NCBI RefSeq assembly: GCF_036013915.1
Contig: NZ_CP107899.1
Location: 2,542,001-2,606,000, forward strand
DNA from: Streptomyces sp. NBC_00464
GTDB taxonomy: Bacteria; Actinomycetota; Actinomycetes; Streptomycetales; Streptomycetaceae
Direction of reading: 5' to 3'
DNA: 64,000 nt
Every line of letters begins with the position of its first letter. The first letter of the stretch is position 1. The position numbers and the translations under genes are program-made. Positions 26,402-34,991 of this stretch are shown here, in pieces. Under the pieces are notes generated by a model. It saw nothing but the letters and a program-made list of their open reading frames with translations, searched no databases and was not told the DNA's origin.

Positions 26402-27250
26402 ATGACGGCGAACCACGAGAGCACTACGGCGGGCAGCGAACCCGAGCTGTCCGACGGACTCAAGACTTTCGGTGCAGTCATAAAGGCCCTGCGCGAGGCC
26501 GCCGGCCTCACCCAGGAAGAGTTCGCGCCCCGCGTCCAGTACTCGCCCGCCTACATCGCCAAGATCGAGCAGGGCAAGAGATTCCCGCCCGAGAACCTCC
26601 CGGAGCGCGCATCCGAGGCCTTGGGGGCGGTAGCGGGCAAGGTCCTCGCCGCTGCCGCGCGAAGTCTGCGAAGGAGGGCCGGTCTGGCCTCCTGGTTCCA
26701 GCAGTGGGCGGGGATCGAAGAGGAAGCGATCACGCTGTACGCGTACGAGTGCCGCGGGGTCCCGGGGCTGCTCCAGACCGAGGGGTACATCCGGGCCGTC
26801 TTCGACCGGCGGCTCCCACCACTCGCGGAGGATCAGTTCGAACAGCAGGTGGCCGCGCGCCTGGCGCGACAGGACCTTCTACCCGAACGCCCCAACAGCT
26901 CATTCTCTTTCCTCATCGAACAAGCAGTCATTGAACGCCAGTTAGGGGGTACTCAAGTCACGTCCACGCTCATCGACAACCTGTTGACGCAGGGCGGACG
27001 CCGCAACGTCGAGGTACTCGTCATGCCGCTCAGGCAGCCGGATCACTCCGGCATCGACGGGCAGATGTACCTCGCCGAGACTCCCTCGAACAGTTGGTTC
27101 GGCTACGTCGAAGGCCATGACAGCAGCACACTCCTCACTGACCCGAAAGTGGTCAGTGCCATGCTCCAGCGCTATGGCAAGATGCGCTCACAGGCGCTGA
27201 GTCACGAGGCCTCGGCGGGCCTGCTGAAGCAGATGCTAGGAGCGCTATGA
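26402..27250 (+). CDS. XRE-family regulator with DUF5753 (WhiJ-like)
   Basis: A 282-residue protein with an N-terminal Cro/CI helix-turn-helix (residues about 20-80: IKALREAAGLTQEEFAPRVQ, YSPAYIAKIEQGKRFPPENL) and a C-terminal DUF5753 domain (YECRGVPGLLQTEGYIRAVF, LARQDLL, FLIEQAVIERQLGG). This is the WhiJ-like regulator architecture, usually paired with a small DUF397 protein that relieves repression. The ATG at 26402 was chosen from HTH spacing; upstream in-frame codons extend it without homology. The stop overlaps the next gene (ATGA). Confidence 0.92.
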   Translation: MTANHESTTAGSEPELSDGLKTFGAVIKALREAAGLTQEEFAPRVQYSPAYIAKIEQGKRFPPENLPERASEALGAVAGKVLAAAARSLRRRAGLASWFQQWAGIEEEAITLYAYECRGVPGLLQTEGYIRAVFDRRLPPLAEDQFEQQVAARLARQDLLPERPNSSFSFLIEQAVIERQLGGTQVTSTLIDNLLTQGGRRNVEVLVMPLRQPDHSGIDGQMYLAETPSNSWFGYVEGHDSSTLLTDPKVVSAMLQRYGKMRSQALSHEASAGLLKQMLGAL

Positions 27251-27441
27251 GTACCGAACTGGCCTGGTTCAAGAGCAGTTACAGCGGCAGCGGCGGCGAC
27301 AACTGCATCGAGGTCGCCCTGCGCCCCCACGCCGTACACGTCCGCGACTCCAAGGACACCGCCCGCCACCCGTTCACCGTCTCCGCCACCGCCTGGACGG
27401 ACTTCACCGCGTACGCCTCCGCCACCGCCCGTACCGCCTGA
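27247..27441 (+). CDS. DUF397 small protein (BldB/WhiJ-partner type)
   Basis: A 64-residue DUF397 protein: LAWFKSSYSGSGGDNCIEVA, VHVRDSKD and FTVSATAWTDFTAY are the family signatures. It overlaps the XRE-DUF5753 gene by four bases, so the two are translationally coupled. In the known WhiJ systems the DUF397 partner antagonises its cognate regulator. It ends just before the LysR relic and CRISPR array 3. Confidence 0.93.
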   Translation: MSTELAWFKSSYSGSGGDNCIEVALRPHAVHVRDSKDTARHPFTVSATAWTDFTAYASATARTA

Positions 27442-27450
27442 CCCGCCCCC

Positions 27451-27554
27451 TCAGTCCTGCAGCAGGTTCCCCCACCGCGACAGCAGGAACTTATTGAACG
27501 CCGCCGACTGAGGGCCCGCGCAGCCAGGCCACGCCGATCTCACCGGCCCGCATG
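27451..27554 (-). pseudogene. 3'-end relic of a LysR-family regulator gene
   Basis: About 100 bases clearly match the 3' end of the intact LysR gene at 29.1 kb. On the minus strand it reads AAFNKFLLSRWGNLLQD and stop, against AAFKKFLLSRRGNLLPE there. Just upstream the frame shifts and reads AGEIGVAWLRG, matching REIGVAWLDG. With the intact gene it forms a direct repeat that brackets CRISPR array 3. Between 27555 and about 27660 nothing recognisable remains. Confidence 0.8.
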
Positions 27555-27660
27555 AGGCTGCGCCGTTCGTCCACCGAGGCGGCGAACACCACATCGCTTC
27601 GCTCGCCAACCATGCCGATATCCTCTTCTGTATCACTACAGCCTGATTCCCAAGTTGGGG

Positions 27661-27738
27661 CTTTTCGCCGTTATGTCGGACTCCGTGAAAGTGGCAGAAT
27701 CACGCACCCCTGGCCCGTATAACCGCAGGTCGCGCAGT
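27661..27738 (+). promoter_or_regulatory. Leader of CRISPR array 3
   Basis: TGTCGGA begins 65 bases upstream of the first repeat (27674), followed by GTGAAAGTGG, and GCAGGTCGCGCAGT touches the repeat. Positions and words agree with the leaders of arrays 1 and 2. Array 3 therefore appears to have a functional leader although no cas genes are adjacent. Confidence 0.82.
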
Positions 27739-29048
27739 CTGCTCCCCGCACGCGCGGGGATGGTCCCTTCTCGCCCACACCGGACGCCCGGTCAGCAACC
27801 TGCTCCCCGCACGCGCGGGGATGGTCCCGGAACCTTGTCGGGCCCGAGGACTTCGCGCATCTGCTCCCCGCACGCGCGGGGATGGTCCCGGGGGTCCAAA
27901 CGGGCAGGGCCTGAACGGGGGCTGCTCCCCGCACGCGCGGGGATGGTCCCGGCCAGTGGAGCACCCACCCCGCGCCCGATTCCTGCTCCCCGCACGCGCG
28001 GGGATGGTCCCGGCACCCGTCCGGGCGGGGCCTGGCCGGTGAGCTGCTCCCCGCACGCGCGGGGATGGTCCCAACGTGCAGGCCCCCGTGCAGGGTGCGG
28101 GCATCTGCTCCCCGCACGCGCGGGGATGGTCCCGGGCGCGGGAGCGCGCAGGTCGCGTTCGGACACTGCTCCCCGCACGCGCGGGGATGGTCCCGAGTCG
28201 ATGTCGGGCGTGTTCTGCGGGAGAGCCTGCTCCCCGCACGCGCGGGGATGGTCCCGAGGGCTGGCCGACCGGGGCCGAATGACCCGCCTGCTCCCCGCAC
28301 GCGCGGGGATGGTCCCGGACGTCAGCCACGTTCGGGAGCGCGTTCTGACTGCTCCCCGCACGCGCGGGGATGGTCCCCAGGTGATCGCCGAGTCCTACGG
28401 CACCACCCCCTGCTCCCCGCACGCGCGGGGATGGTCCCGTGCGCTGGATTCGCCCCGAGGGCGGACAGAGCTGCTCCCCGCACGCGCGGGGATGGCCCCA
28501 GGTTCGTCGGGTGCTGACTGAACCGCTCGCACTGCTCCCCGCACGCGCGGGGATGGTCCCCGATCACGAGCAGGCCCGCCACCTTCGCGGAACTGCTCCC
28601 CGCACGCGCGGGGATGGTCCTGTGGGCGTGCGCTGGCGACACCCCGGGCTCAACTGCTCCCCGCACGCGCGGGGATGGTCCCGACGTGGCCCCGGCGGGC
28701 CCGATCTTCATGGACTGCTCCCCGCACGCGCGGGGATGGTCCTGGTGACGTGCTGGCCGTCTTTGTAGTGCCAGCCTGCTCCCCGCACGCGCGGGGATGG
28801 TCCTGTGCCGTCGAGGGTGATGGAACCGCCGGTGGTCTGCTCCCCGCACGCGCGGGGATGGTCCCCTCGCGGGCCCTTCGGACCTTGGCCTTCCCGTCTG
28901 CTCCCCGCACGCGCTGGGATGGTCCCCGGGCTGCTCCACACGTCCCGCCGCACGTCGGCTGCTCCCCGCACGCGCGGGGATGGTCCCGGCTAATGCGCCT
29001 AACCGACGCCTGCCCCGCGCTGTTCCTTGCACACGCAGGGATAGCCTC
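27739..29048 (+). CRISPR. CRISPR array 3 (type I-E, 22 repeats, 21 spacers)
   Basis: Twenty-two 29-bp repeats at a constant 61-base period (32-base spacers). The repeat reads CTGCTCCCCGCACGCGCG then GGGATGGTCCC: it differs from array 2 by one base in the loop-side stem (CACGCG for CACCCG). The last repeat (29020) is heavily degenerate (TGTTCCTTGCACACGCAG), marking the right side as trailer. No duplicated spacers were noticed. The array has no neighbouring cas genes and probably relies on the operon at 12-21.6 kb. Confidence 0.98.
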
Positions 29049-29074
29049 CCCAACCCCGGCCCTGTGCGGCCCCC

Positions 29075-30028
29075 TCACTCCGGCAACAGGTTCCCCCGCC
29101 GCGACAACAGGAACTTCTTGAACGCGGCCACCGGCGGGGTGTCCGGGTGCCCGTCCAACCAAGCCACGCCGATCTCCCGAGCAGCCCGCGGTGCCGTCAC
29201 CGTCAGCTCCACCACCCCGGGGCGGGCCACCGCCGGAGGCGGGAGCAGCGCCACGCCCAGGCCGGCCGCCACCAGGCCGCGCAAGGTCTCCGCCTCCTCG
29301 CCCTCGAACGCGACGCGCGGGACGAAGCCCGCCTCCGTGCAGAGGTCGTCCGTGATGCGGCGCAGGCCGTAGCCCGGTTCCAGGGTGACGAAGGTTTCGT
29401 CGGCGGCCTCCGCCAGGCGGACGCGGCGGCGGGTGGCCAGGCGGTGGTCCTCGGGGACGACCAGGCGCAGTCGCTGTTCGTCCAGGCGGCGGGCGACGAG
29501 GTCCGGGGCGTCGGGGACGGGTGAGGTGAGGCAGAGGTCGAGGCCGCCCGCGCGGAGGCGTTCGAGCATGGCCTCGCCGTAGTTCTGGACGAGCTGGAAG
29601 CGGACCCGGGGGTGGTCGACGCGGAAGGCGCGGATGAGGGCGGGGACGGTTTCCGAGCCCATCGTGTGGAGGAAGCCGAAGGCGACCTTGCCGGAGGTGG
29701 CGTCGGCGTCGGCGCGTACCGAGTCGGCGGCCTTCTCCACCTCCTCCAGTGCCCGCTCCGCCGAGCCGAGGAAGGTGCGGCCCGCGGGGGTGAGGGAGAC
29801 GGTGCGGCCCTTGCGGGCGAACAGGGCGACGCCCAGGTCCTGTTCCAGCCGGACCATGGCCCGCGAGAGCGTGGACTGGGGGACGCCCAGCTCTTGCGCG
29901 GCGCGGGTGACGTGCTCGTGGCGGGCGACCGCCTCGAAGTACGCGAGGCGCGGCGCGAGCACCGCGCGAATGTCTTCTTCGTAACTGCTTGGTGACAGCC
30001 GAGGCTGTGAGCTGTACTGATGCGCCAT
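29075..30028 (-). CDS. LysR-family transcriptional regulator
   Basis: A regulator of about 317 residues: N-terminal winged HTH (YFEAVARHEHVTRAAQELGV, PQSTLSRAMVRLEQDLGVAL, FARKGRTVSLTPAG) and a periplasmic-binding-like effector domain (KVAFGFLHTMGSETVPALIR and on). Several starts are possible; ATG 30028 (MAHQYSS) keeps the usual distance to the HTH. It is divergent from an MFS exporter gene with only about 60 bases between, so it probably controls that gene. Its 3' end lies 26 bases from the trailer of array 3, and fragments of a related gene occur at 9.7 and 27.5 kb. Confidence 0.9.
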   Translation of the reverse strand: MAHQYSSQPRLSPSSYEEDIRAVLAPRLAYFEAVARHEHVTRAAQELGVPQSTLSRAMVRLEQDLGVALFARKGRTVSLTPAGRTFLGSAERALEEVEKAADSVRADADATSGKVAFGFLHTMGSETVPALIRAFRVDHPRVRFQLVQNYGEAMLERLRAGGLDLCLTSPVPDAPDLVARRLDEQRLRLVVPEDHRLATRRRVRLAEAADETFVTLEPGYGLRRITDDLCTEAGFVPRVAFEGEEAETLRGLVAAGLGVALLPPPAVARPGVVELTVTAPRAAREIGVAWLDGHPDTPPVAAFKKFLLSRRGNLLPE

Positions 30029-30090
30029 GGGATTGATTATCGCGTGTTTGTGCATTGGACGCATGAAAGGCCGCGGCATACGTTCGTGGC

Positions 30091-31407
30091 ATGCCTCCTG
30101 CCAGTACCGGGGCGTCCACCCTCATCGTGGCCGCCTCGACCCAGTCGTCCCCCGCACCCGTCGCGCCTGTCGCATCCGTCGAATCGGACCGGCTCGAACC
30201 CGGTCGGCCCGGCTATCGCCGGATGAGCTTCGCGCTCTTCGCCGCCGGTGTGGCGACGTTCGCGCTCCTCTACTCCACCCAGGCCCTGCTGCCCGCCGTC
30301 TCCGCCTCCTTCGGTGCCACGGCCGGGCAGGCGAGCTGGACAGTGTCCGCCGCGACGGGTGCGCTGGCGCTGTGTGTGCTGCCGATGAGCGCGCTGTCCG
30401 AGCGGTTCGGGCGGCGGCAGATGATGACCGCCTCGCTGGTGGTCGCGGTGACCGTGGGGCTGTTCGTGCCGTTCGCGCCCTCGCTGGGCTGGCTGATCGC
30501 GCTGCGCGCCGTCCAGGGCGCCGCGCTCGCCGGTCTGCCCGCCTCCGCGATGGCGTATCTGGCGGAGGAGGTCCGGCCGAAGGCGCTCGTGGCCGCGATC
30601 GGGCTGTTCGTGGCCGGTAACAGCATCGGCGGGATGAGCGGCCGGATCCTCACCGGCTGGATCGCCCAGGCGTGGGGCTGGCGGGCGGCGCTCGGCGCGG
30701 TCGGGCTGCTGGCCGTGGCCTGCGCCGTCGTCTTCCACTTCATGATTCCCCGGGCCCGGCACTTCACCCCCGGTTCGCTGAACCCGAGGGCGCTGGCCAA
30801 GACCGTCGGCGGGCACCTCGCCGATCCGCTGCTGCGTCGGCTGTACGCGATCGGCGCGCTGTTCATGACGGTGTTCGGCGCGGTCTACACGGTGATCGGC
30901 TACCGGCTGGTCGAGGCGCCGTTCAGCCTCCCGCAGGGTGTCGTCGGGTCGATCTTCCTCGTCTATCTGGTCGGTACGGTCTCCTCCGCCACGGCGGGGC
31001 GGCTCGTCGCCCGGCTGGGGCGCCGGGGTGCGCTCTACCTCGCCGTCTCCACCACGGCGGCCGGTCTGCTGCTCTCGCTCGCCGACCACCTGGCCGCCGT
31101 GCTCATCGGCCTGATCCTGATCACGGCCGGCTTCTTCGCCGGGCACGCGGTCGCCTCCTCCTCCGTGAGCCGTACGGCGACGAAGGGCCGCGCCCAGGCT
31201 TCGGCGCTCTACCAGTCGGCGTACTACCTGGGCTCCAGCGCGGGCGGCACGCTCGGCGCGGTCGCCTTCCACGCCGGTGGCTGGGCGGGCACGGTGGCGC
31301 TGGGACTGCTCGCGGTGCTCGGAGTCGTATCGATCACGCTGTACGGGTCACGGGCGGCGCGTGCCGAACGGCTGCGGCCGAGCACCGTGGTCTCCGTGCG
31401 GGGCTGA
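30091..31407 (+). CDS. MFS transporter (YnfM/CynX-like efflux permease)
   Basis: A 438-residue major-facilitator permease with about twelve hydrophobic segments, the loop 2-3 motif (LSERFGRRQMMTASLVV) and motif C-like GNSIGGMSGRILTGWIA. Features ALYQSAYYLGSSAGGTLG and TKGRAQASALY match the YnfM subfamily of proton-driven exporters. The N-terminal 45 residues are cytoplasmic and Pro/Ser-rich. The divergent LysR-type gene is the likely regulator; the substrate is unknown. Confidence 0.9.
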   Translation: MPPASTGASTLIVAASTQSSPAPVAPVASVESDRLEPGRPGYRRMSFALFAAGVATFALLYSTQALLPAVSASFGATAGQASWTVSAATGALALCVLPMSALSERFGRRQMMTASLVVAVTVGLFVPFAPSLGWLIALRAVQGAALAGLPASAMAYLAEEVRPKALVAAIGLFVAGNSIGGMSGRILTGWIAQAWGWRAALGAVGLLAVACAVVFHFMIPRARHFTPGSLNPRALAKTVGGHLADPLLRRLYAIGALFMTVFGAVYTVIGYRLVEAPFSLPQGVVGSIFLVYLVGTVSSATAGRLVARLGRRGALYLAVSTTAAGLLLSLADHLAAVLIGLILITAGFFAGHAVASSSVSRTATKGRAQASALYQSAYYLGSSAGGTLGAVAFHAGGWAGTVALGLLAVLGVVSITLYGSRAARAERLRPSTVVSVRG

Positions 31408-31554
31408 ACCGTGCAGGGCTGAACCGTACAGAGCTGAGCCATACGGAACCCACCTGTACAGAACTGAGACATTCGGCGCACAACCAACCACTCCCCGACG
31501 CGCGTCTAGCAGGCGGAAGCACCGCACGGCGCGCGAAGGGGAGTTGGGGTTTAC

Positions 31555-32271
31555 ATGAGAGTCACGGGGAACATGCGGAGCGTACGGACACGGCGCGGGC
31601 TCGCTCTGGCCGTCGCCGGTCTGACCGCGATACCGGCGTTCGTGCTCGGCACCGGCGGCACCGCCCAGGCGGCGTCGTGCACGGCGTCCAAGGGGCCGTA
31701 CCAGAAGCAGGCCGAGAAGTATCTGCACCTGAAGGTGGACGGCAAGCAGTCGGCCGCCGACTGCAAGGCGATCCGGTCGTTCCAGAGCACGTACGGGGTC
31801 ACGCCCACCCTCGGCTACGCGGGGCCCATCACCTGGCGCACCATGCAGACGCTCACCGCGCAGAAGGCGGCCGGGAAGACCCCGAACAAGGCCAAGAAGT
31901 GCCCCACGAACAAGGGGCGCATCGCATGCGTCGACCTGACCCGGCAGATCACCTGGATCCAGGACGGCAGCAAGCTGAAGTTCGGGCCGGTGCCGGTGCG
32001 GACCGGGCGGGACGGGTACGAGACCCGGACCGGGGCCAAGAAGATCTACTGGAAGCACAAGAACCACGTCTCGTCGATCTACAACGTCGCGATGCCTTAC
32101 TCCCAGTTCTTCGACGGCGGACAGGCCTTCCACGCGGTGGGCGTGAAGATGTGGAACCCGCCGGGGTCCCACGGTTGCGTCAACATGCGCACCGCCGACG
32201 CGAAGTCATACTGGAACCTGTTGAAGAACGGCGACGACGTGTACGTGTACGGGCGCAAGCTCGGAACGTGA
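31555..32271 (+). CDS. Secreted L,D-transpeptidase
   Basis: A 238-residue exported enzyme that makes 3-3 peptidoglycan crosslinks or modifies the wall. A signal peptide spans about residues 1-41 (RGLALAVAGLTAIPAFVLGT ending AQAA). Residues about 50-110 form a peptidoglycan-binding-like module (AEKYLHLKVDGKQSAADCKA, FQSTYGVTPTLGYAGPITW). The YkuD catalytic domain ends in the signature HAVGVKMWNPPGSHGCVNMR, with the catalytic His and Cys intact. It is monocistronic; a string of imperfect GCTGAACCGT-like repeats lies upstream of its start. Confidence 0.92.
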   Translation: MRVTGNMRSVRTRRGLALAVAGLTAIPAFVLGTGGTAQAASCTASKGPYQKQAEKYLHLKVDGKQSAADCKAIRSFQSTYGVTPTLGYAGPITWRTMQTLTAQKAAGKTPNKAKKCPTNKGRIACVDLTRQITWIQDGSKLKFGPVPVRTGRDGYETRTGAKKIYWKHKNHVSSIYNVAMPYSQFFDGGQAFHAVGVKMWNPPGSHGCVNMRTADAKSYWNLLKNGDDVYVYGRKLGT

Positions 32272-32370
32272 CCGCTTCTGCTCTTCCCGCCCCCGTTGTC
32301 AGTCCTCTGCGGTAGCTTCCGAAGTGCTGAAGTGAGCGGTGTCACAGCGCAACAGGGGTGAGCGAAAGCG

Positions 32371-33369
32371 ATGACTGATCTGACGGCGACGACGACCGAT
32401 ATCGACAGTCGTCTGGAGGGACACCGGGTCGAGCTGACCGGCTACTGCTACCGGATGCTCGGCTCGGCCTTCGAGGCGGAGGACGCGGTCCAGGACACCC
32501 TGGTGCGCGCGTGGCGCAGCATCGAGAAGTTCGAGGGACGTTCGTCGCTGCGGTCCTGGCTCTACCGCATCGCGACGAACGTCTGCCTCGACATGCTGAA
32601 CGCGGGCAACAAGCGGGCCAGGCCGGTCGATCTGACCGGCCCGACGCCGCTCGCGCAGGCCGCGCTCAATCCGCTGCCGGAGAACACCTGGCTGGAGCCG
32701 ATGCCGGACGGGCGGATCCTGCCGTCGGTCGCGGACCCGGCGGAGGCCGCCGTCGCGCGTGAGTCGGTGCGGCTCGCGTTCGTCGCCGCGCTCCAGCATC
32801 TGCCGCCGAAGCAGCGGGCCGTGCTGATCCTGCGCGAGGTGCTCGCGTGGAAGGCGAGCGAGGTCGCCGAGCTGCTCGACACCTCGGTCGCCTCGGTGAA
32901 CAGCGCGCTCCAGCGGGCCCGTGCGACGCTGACCGACCACCAGGACGACGCCGCCACCGCCGACGCGGCCGACCCGCTCGACGAGGAGCAGCGCAAGCTG
33001 CTTGAGCGGTATGTGGCGGCGTTCGAGGGCTACGACATGAAGGCGCTGACCGCGCTCCTCCATGAGGACGCCATCATGACCATGCCGCCGTTCGACCTCT
33101 GGCTGCAGGGGCACGACGACATCGCCGGCTTCATGACGTCCATCGGCGCGAGCTGCGCCGGCTCCAAGCTGATCGCGACGTCCGCGAACGGCACTCCGGC
33201 GTTCGCGCACTACAAGCCGAATCCGGAGGGGCCGGGCTTCGTGCCGTGGGCGGTGCAGGTCATCGATATCCAGGACGGTGCGATCACGGGGATGCACTGC
33301 TTCCTGGACACCCCGCGCTGGTTCCCGCTGTTCGGGCTGCCCGACCACCTGGACGCCGACGCCGCGTGA
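32371..33369 (+). CDS. ECF sigma factor with SnoaL-like C-terminal domain (SigG type)
   Basis: A 332-residue sigma factor: region 2 at about residues 18-80 (LTGYCYRMLGSAFEAEDAVQ, DTLVRAWRSIEKF, SSLRSWLYRIATNVCLD), region 4 at about 140-190 (LPPKQRAVLILREVLAWKAS, EVAELLDTSVASVNSALQRA), and a SnoaL/NTF2-like C-terminal domain (LLERYVAAFEGYDMKALTAL, DGAITGMHCFLDTPRWFPLF). C-terminally extended ECFs of this type usually lack a separate anti-sigma factor and use the tail for self-control. The stop overlaps the start of a small membrane-protein gene. Confidence 0.93.
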   Translation: MTDLTATTTDIDSRLEGHRVELTGYCYRMLGSAFEAEDAVQDTLVRAWRSIEKFEGRSSLRSWLYRIATNVCLDMLNAGNKRARPVDLTGPTPLAQAALNPLPENTWLEPMPDGRILPSVADPAEAAVARESVRLAFVAALQHLPPKQRAVLILREVLAWKASEVAELLDTSVASVNSALQRARATLTDHQDDAATADAADPLDEEQRKLLERYVAAFEGYDMKALTALLHEDAIMTMPPFDLWLQGHDDIAGFMTSIGASCAGSKLIATSANGTPAFAHYKPNPEGPGFVPWAVQVIDIQDGAITGMHCFLDTPRWFPLFGLPDHLDADAA

Positions 33370-33806
33370 GGCGGCGGCTGGTGCGGGGGCTGGTGGCGGG
33401 GTGGGTCGTTGTGGCCGTCGCCGGGTGGGGCGTCACGCTGTGGCTCGGTGAGCCGGTGGCGACGTCCGGGCCGGGGCCCGCCGTGCCGCCGGCCTCGGGG
33501 GCTGAGCCGGGGCCGCAGCCGGAGTTCGACTGCAAGGAGGCGGTCGCGCGGGCTGCGGAGCGGTCGCGGGCCCGGACGGCGGATCCCTCGGCTCCCACGG
33601 ATACGTCGGCCCCCACGGCTCCCGCCCCCACGGATACGTCGGCCCCCACGGCTCCCGCCCCCACGGATACGTCGGCCCCCACGGCTCCCGCCCCCACGGA
33701 TGCGTCGGCCCCCACGGGTCTGCCGACGCATCGTGCACCCGTGGCGGAAGGCGGACAGTCGGTGCTCTCCGTGGTGGCCTGCGACTACTCCGTGGCGGGC
33801 GATTGA
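33366..33806 (+). CDS. Membrane-anchored protein with Pro/Thr tandem repeats
   Basis: A 146-residue protein starting at a GTG that overlaps the sigma-factor stop, so it is co-translated. One N-terminal hydrophobic segment (GLVAGWVVVAVAGWGVTLWL) anchors it, followed by a Pro-rich linker, an FDCKEAVARAAERS segment, and a PTDTSAPTAPA repeat region, ending VLSVVACDYSVAGD. Two Cys residues could pair. It may serve as an accessory of the adjacent sigma factor, but no known domain supports that. Confidence 0.7.
   Translation: MRRRLVRGLVAGWVVVAVAGWGVTLWLGEPVATSGPGPAVPPASGAEPGPQPEFDCKEAVARAAERSRARTADPSAPTDTSAPTAPAPTDTSAPTAPAPTDTSAPTAPAPTDASAPTGLPTHRAPVAEGGQSVLSVVACDYSVAGD
33594..33718 (+). repeat. 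33-bp tandem repeat inside a coding region
   Basis: Three perfect 33-bp copies (33594, 33627, 33660) and a diverged partial fourth (33693-33718), each encoding the 11-residue unit PTDTSAPTAPA. Perfect identity at DNA level, including wobble bases, suggests recent expansion by slippage or recombination. Reading frame is kept because the unit is a multiple of three. Confidence 0.95.
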
Positions 33807-33846
33807 TCCGAGGTGCTGCGGCCTCACGGCCACCTGGAGGCGCCGT

Positions 33847-34542
33847 TCAGTTGGTCTGCCCGATGGGCCGCATCTGAATGTGGTTGATGTCCATGCCCTC
33901 GGGCTGGTCCAGCGCGAACAGAATGCTGTCGGCGATGTTCTCCGCGGTCATCGCGGGGCCCGGGGGTGTCCCGCCCCGGCTGTCCCAGAACGGGGTGTCG
34001 ACCTTGCCGGGCGCGATCAGGGTGACGCCGATGCCGTCGCCGGTGACAGCCATACGGGTGTTCTCGGCGAGAGCATGTGCGGCCCATTTGGTGACGGAGT
34101 ACAGATTGCCGGGTGTGTGCTTCACTCCGGCCACGGAGCCGATGATGACAATCCGCCCGCGGGTGTCCTTGAGGTGCGGCACAGTCGCGCGGACGACCAG
34201 AGCGGGGCCCAGCACGTTGGTCAGGACCATGGCGCGCATGGCTTCGGGTGTGTGATCGGTCAGGGCACCGGGCAGGGAGAAGCCGGCGTTGATGATGACG
34301 TTGTCCAGTCGGCCGAAGGCCTGGATGGTGGTGGTGACGGCGGCCTGTACATCGGAGGCATCGGAAGTGTCTCCGGGCAGGGTCATCAGATCGGCACCGG
34401 CTCCCTGCCTGTTGGCGAACGCGACCAGCTTCTCCGGGTCGCGGCCGGTGATGGCCACTCGGTGACCGCGCTTGAGCAGCCGTTGTGCGGTGGCGGCACC
34501 GATTCCGGTGCTGCCGCCAGTGATCAGGGTGGCGTTGTTCAC
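33847..34542 (-). CDS. Short-chain dehydrogenase/reductase
   Basis: A 231-residue NAD(P)-dependent SDR: TLITGGSTGIGAATAQRLLK (cofactor loop), NVIINAGFSLPG, IVIIGSVAGVK (catalytic Ser), YSVTKWAAH (catalytic Tyr and Lys) and APGKVDTPFWD. The GTG start overlaps the stop of the VOC gene (GTGA). It is the last gene of the leftward arm of the 34-43 kb cluster and could reduce or oxidise an alcohol or ketone intermediate. Confidence 0.9.
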   Translation of the reverse strand: MNNATLITGGSTGIGAATAQRLLKRGHRVAITGRDPEKLVAFANRQGAGADLMTLPGDTSDASDVQAAVTTTIQAFGRLDNVIINAGFSLPGALTDHTPEAMRAMVLTNVLGPALVVRATVPHLKDTRGRIVIIGSVAGVKHTPGNLYSVTKWAAHALAENTRMAVTGDGIGVTLIAPGKVDTPFWDSRGGTPPGPAMTAENIADSILFALDQPEGMDINHIQMRPIGQTN

Positions 34543-34991
34543 GGTGTGCTCTCTTCGTCGATGACGGGCATCATCGGCCCGCCGGGGTTCCAGGTCTCCA
34601 GGAAGGACGGCTGCTGGACGGCGTCGACCAGTTCGACGTGGCCGCCGACCGAGTCCATCCGGTGGTAGGCGAACGGGCGGCCGTGAGGGCACCCGGAGAA
34701 GACTTCGGGGAACCCACGGGCGGCGAGGCGTGAGGCCCCGGCAGTTATGTCGGACGTCCAGAATCCGATGTGGTGGAACTGCGCCCGGGTCGTATCGCCC
34801 CAGGGGCCGCCCGGTGCCGCTTCGATGAGTTCGATGAAGGGCGGTCCCTGCGCCGTGAAAGCGATGCGGTAGGGCCAGTCGCCGATGCGTCCGTCGACCG
34901 GGTCGTGCCACCGGACCGCGGAGACGGCAGTGAGATCTTCCATCGCTCTCCCCAAGTCGGGCACGGAGAAACACACATGATAGAAGGTCAT
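34539..34991 (-). CDS. VOC (glyoxalase-fold) family protein
   Basis: A 150-residue vicinal-oxygen-chelate protein: FYHVCFSVPDLGRAMEDL, IELIEAAPGGPWG, FHHIGFWTSD and VGGHVELVDAV give the beta-alpha-beta-beta-beta pattern and metal-ligand positions (His in YHV and FHHIG, Glu in HVELVD). Members are dioxygenases, isomerases or binding proteins. The start ATG follows GGGGGAGAGTGC. It is coupled to the SDR gene. Confidence 0.85.
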   Translation of the reverse strand: MTFYHVCFSVPDLGRAMEDLTAVSAVRWHDPVDGRIGDWPYRIAFTAQGPPFIELIEAAPGGPWGDTTRAQFHHIGFWTSDITAGASRLAARGFPEVFSGCPHGRPFAYHRMDSVGGHVELVDAVQQPSFLETWNPGGPMMPVIDEESTP

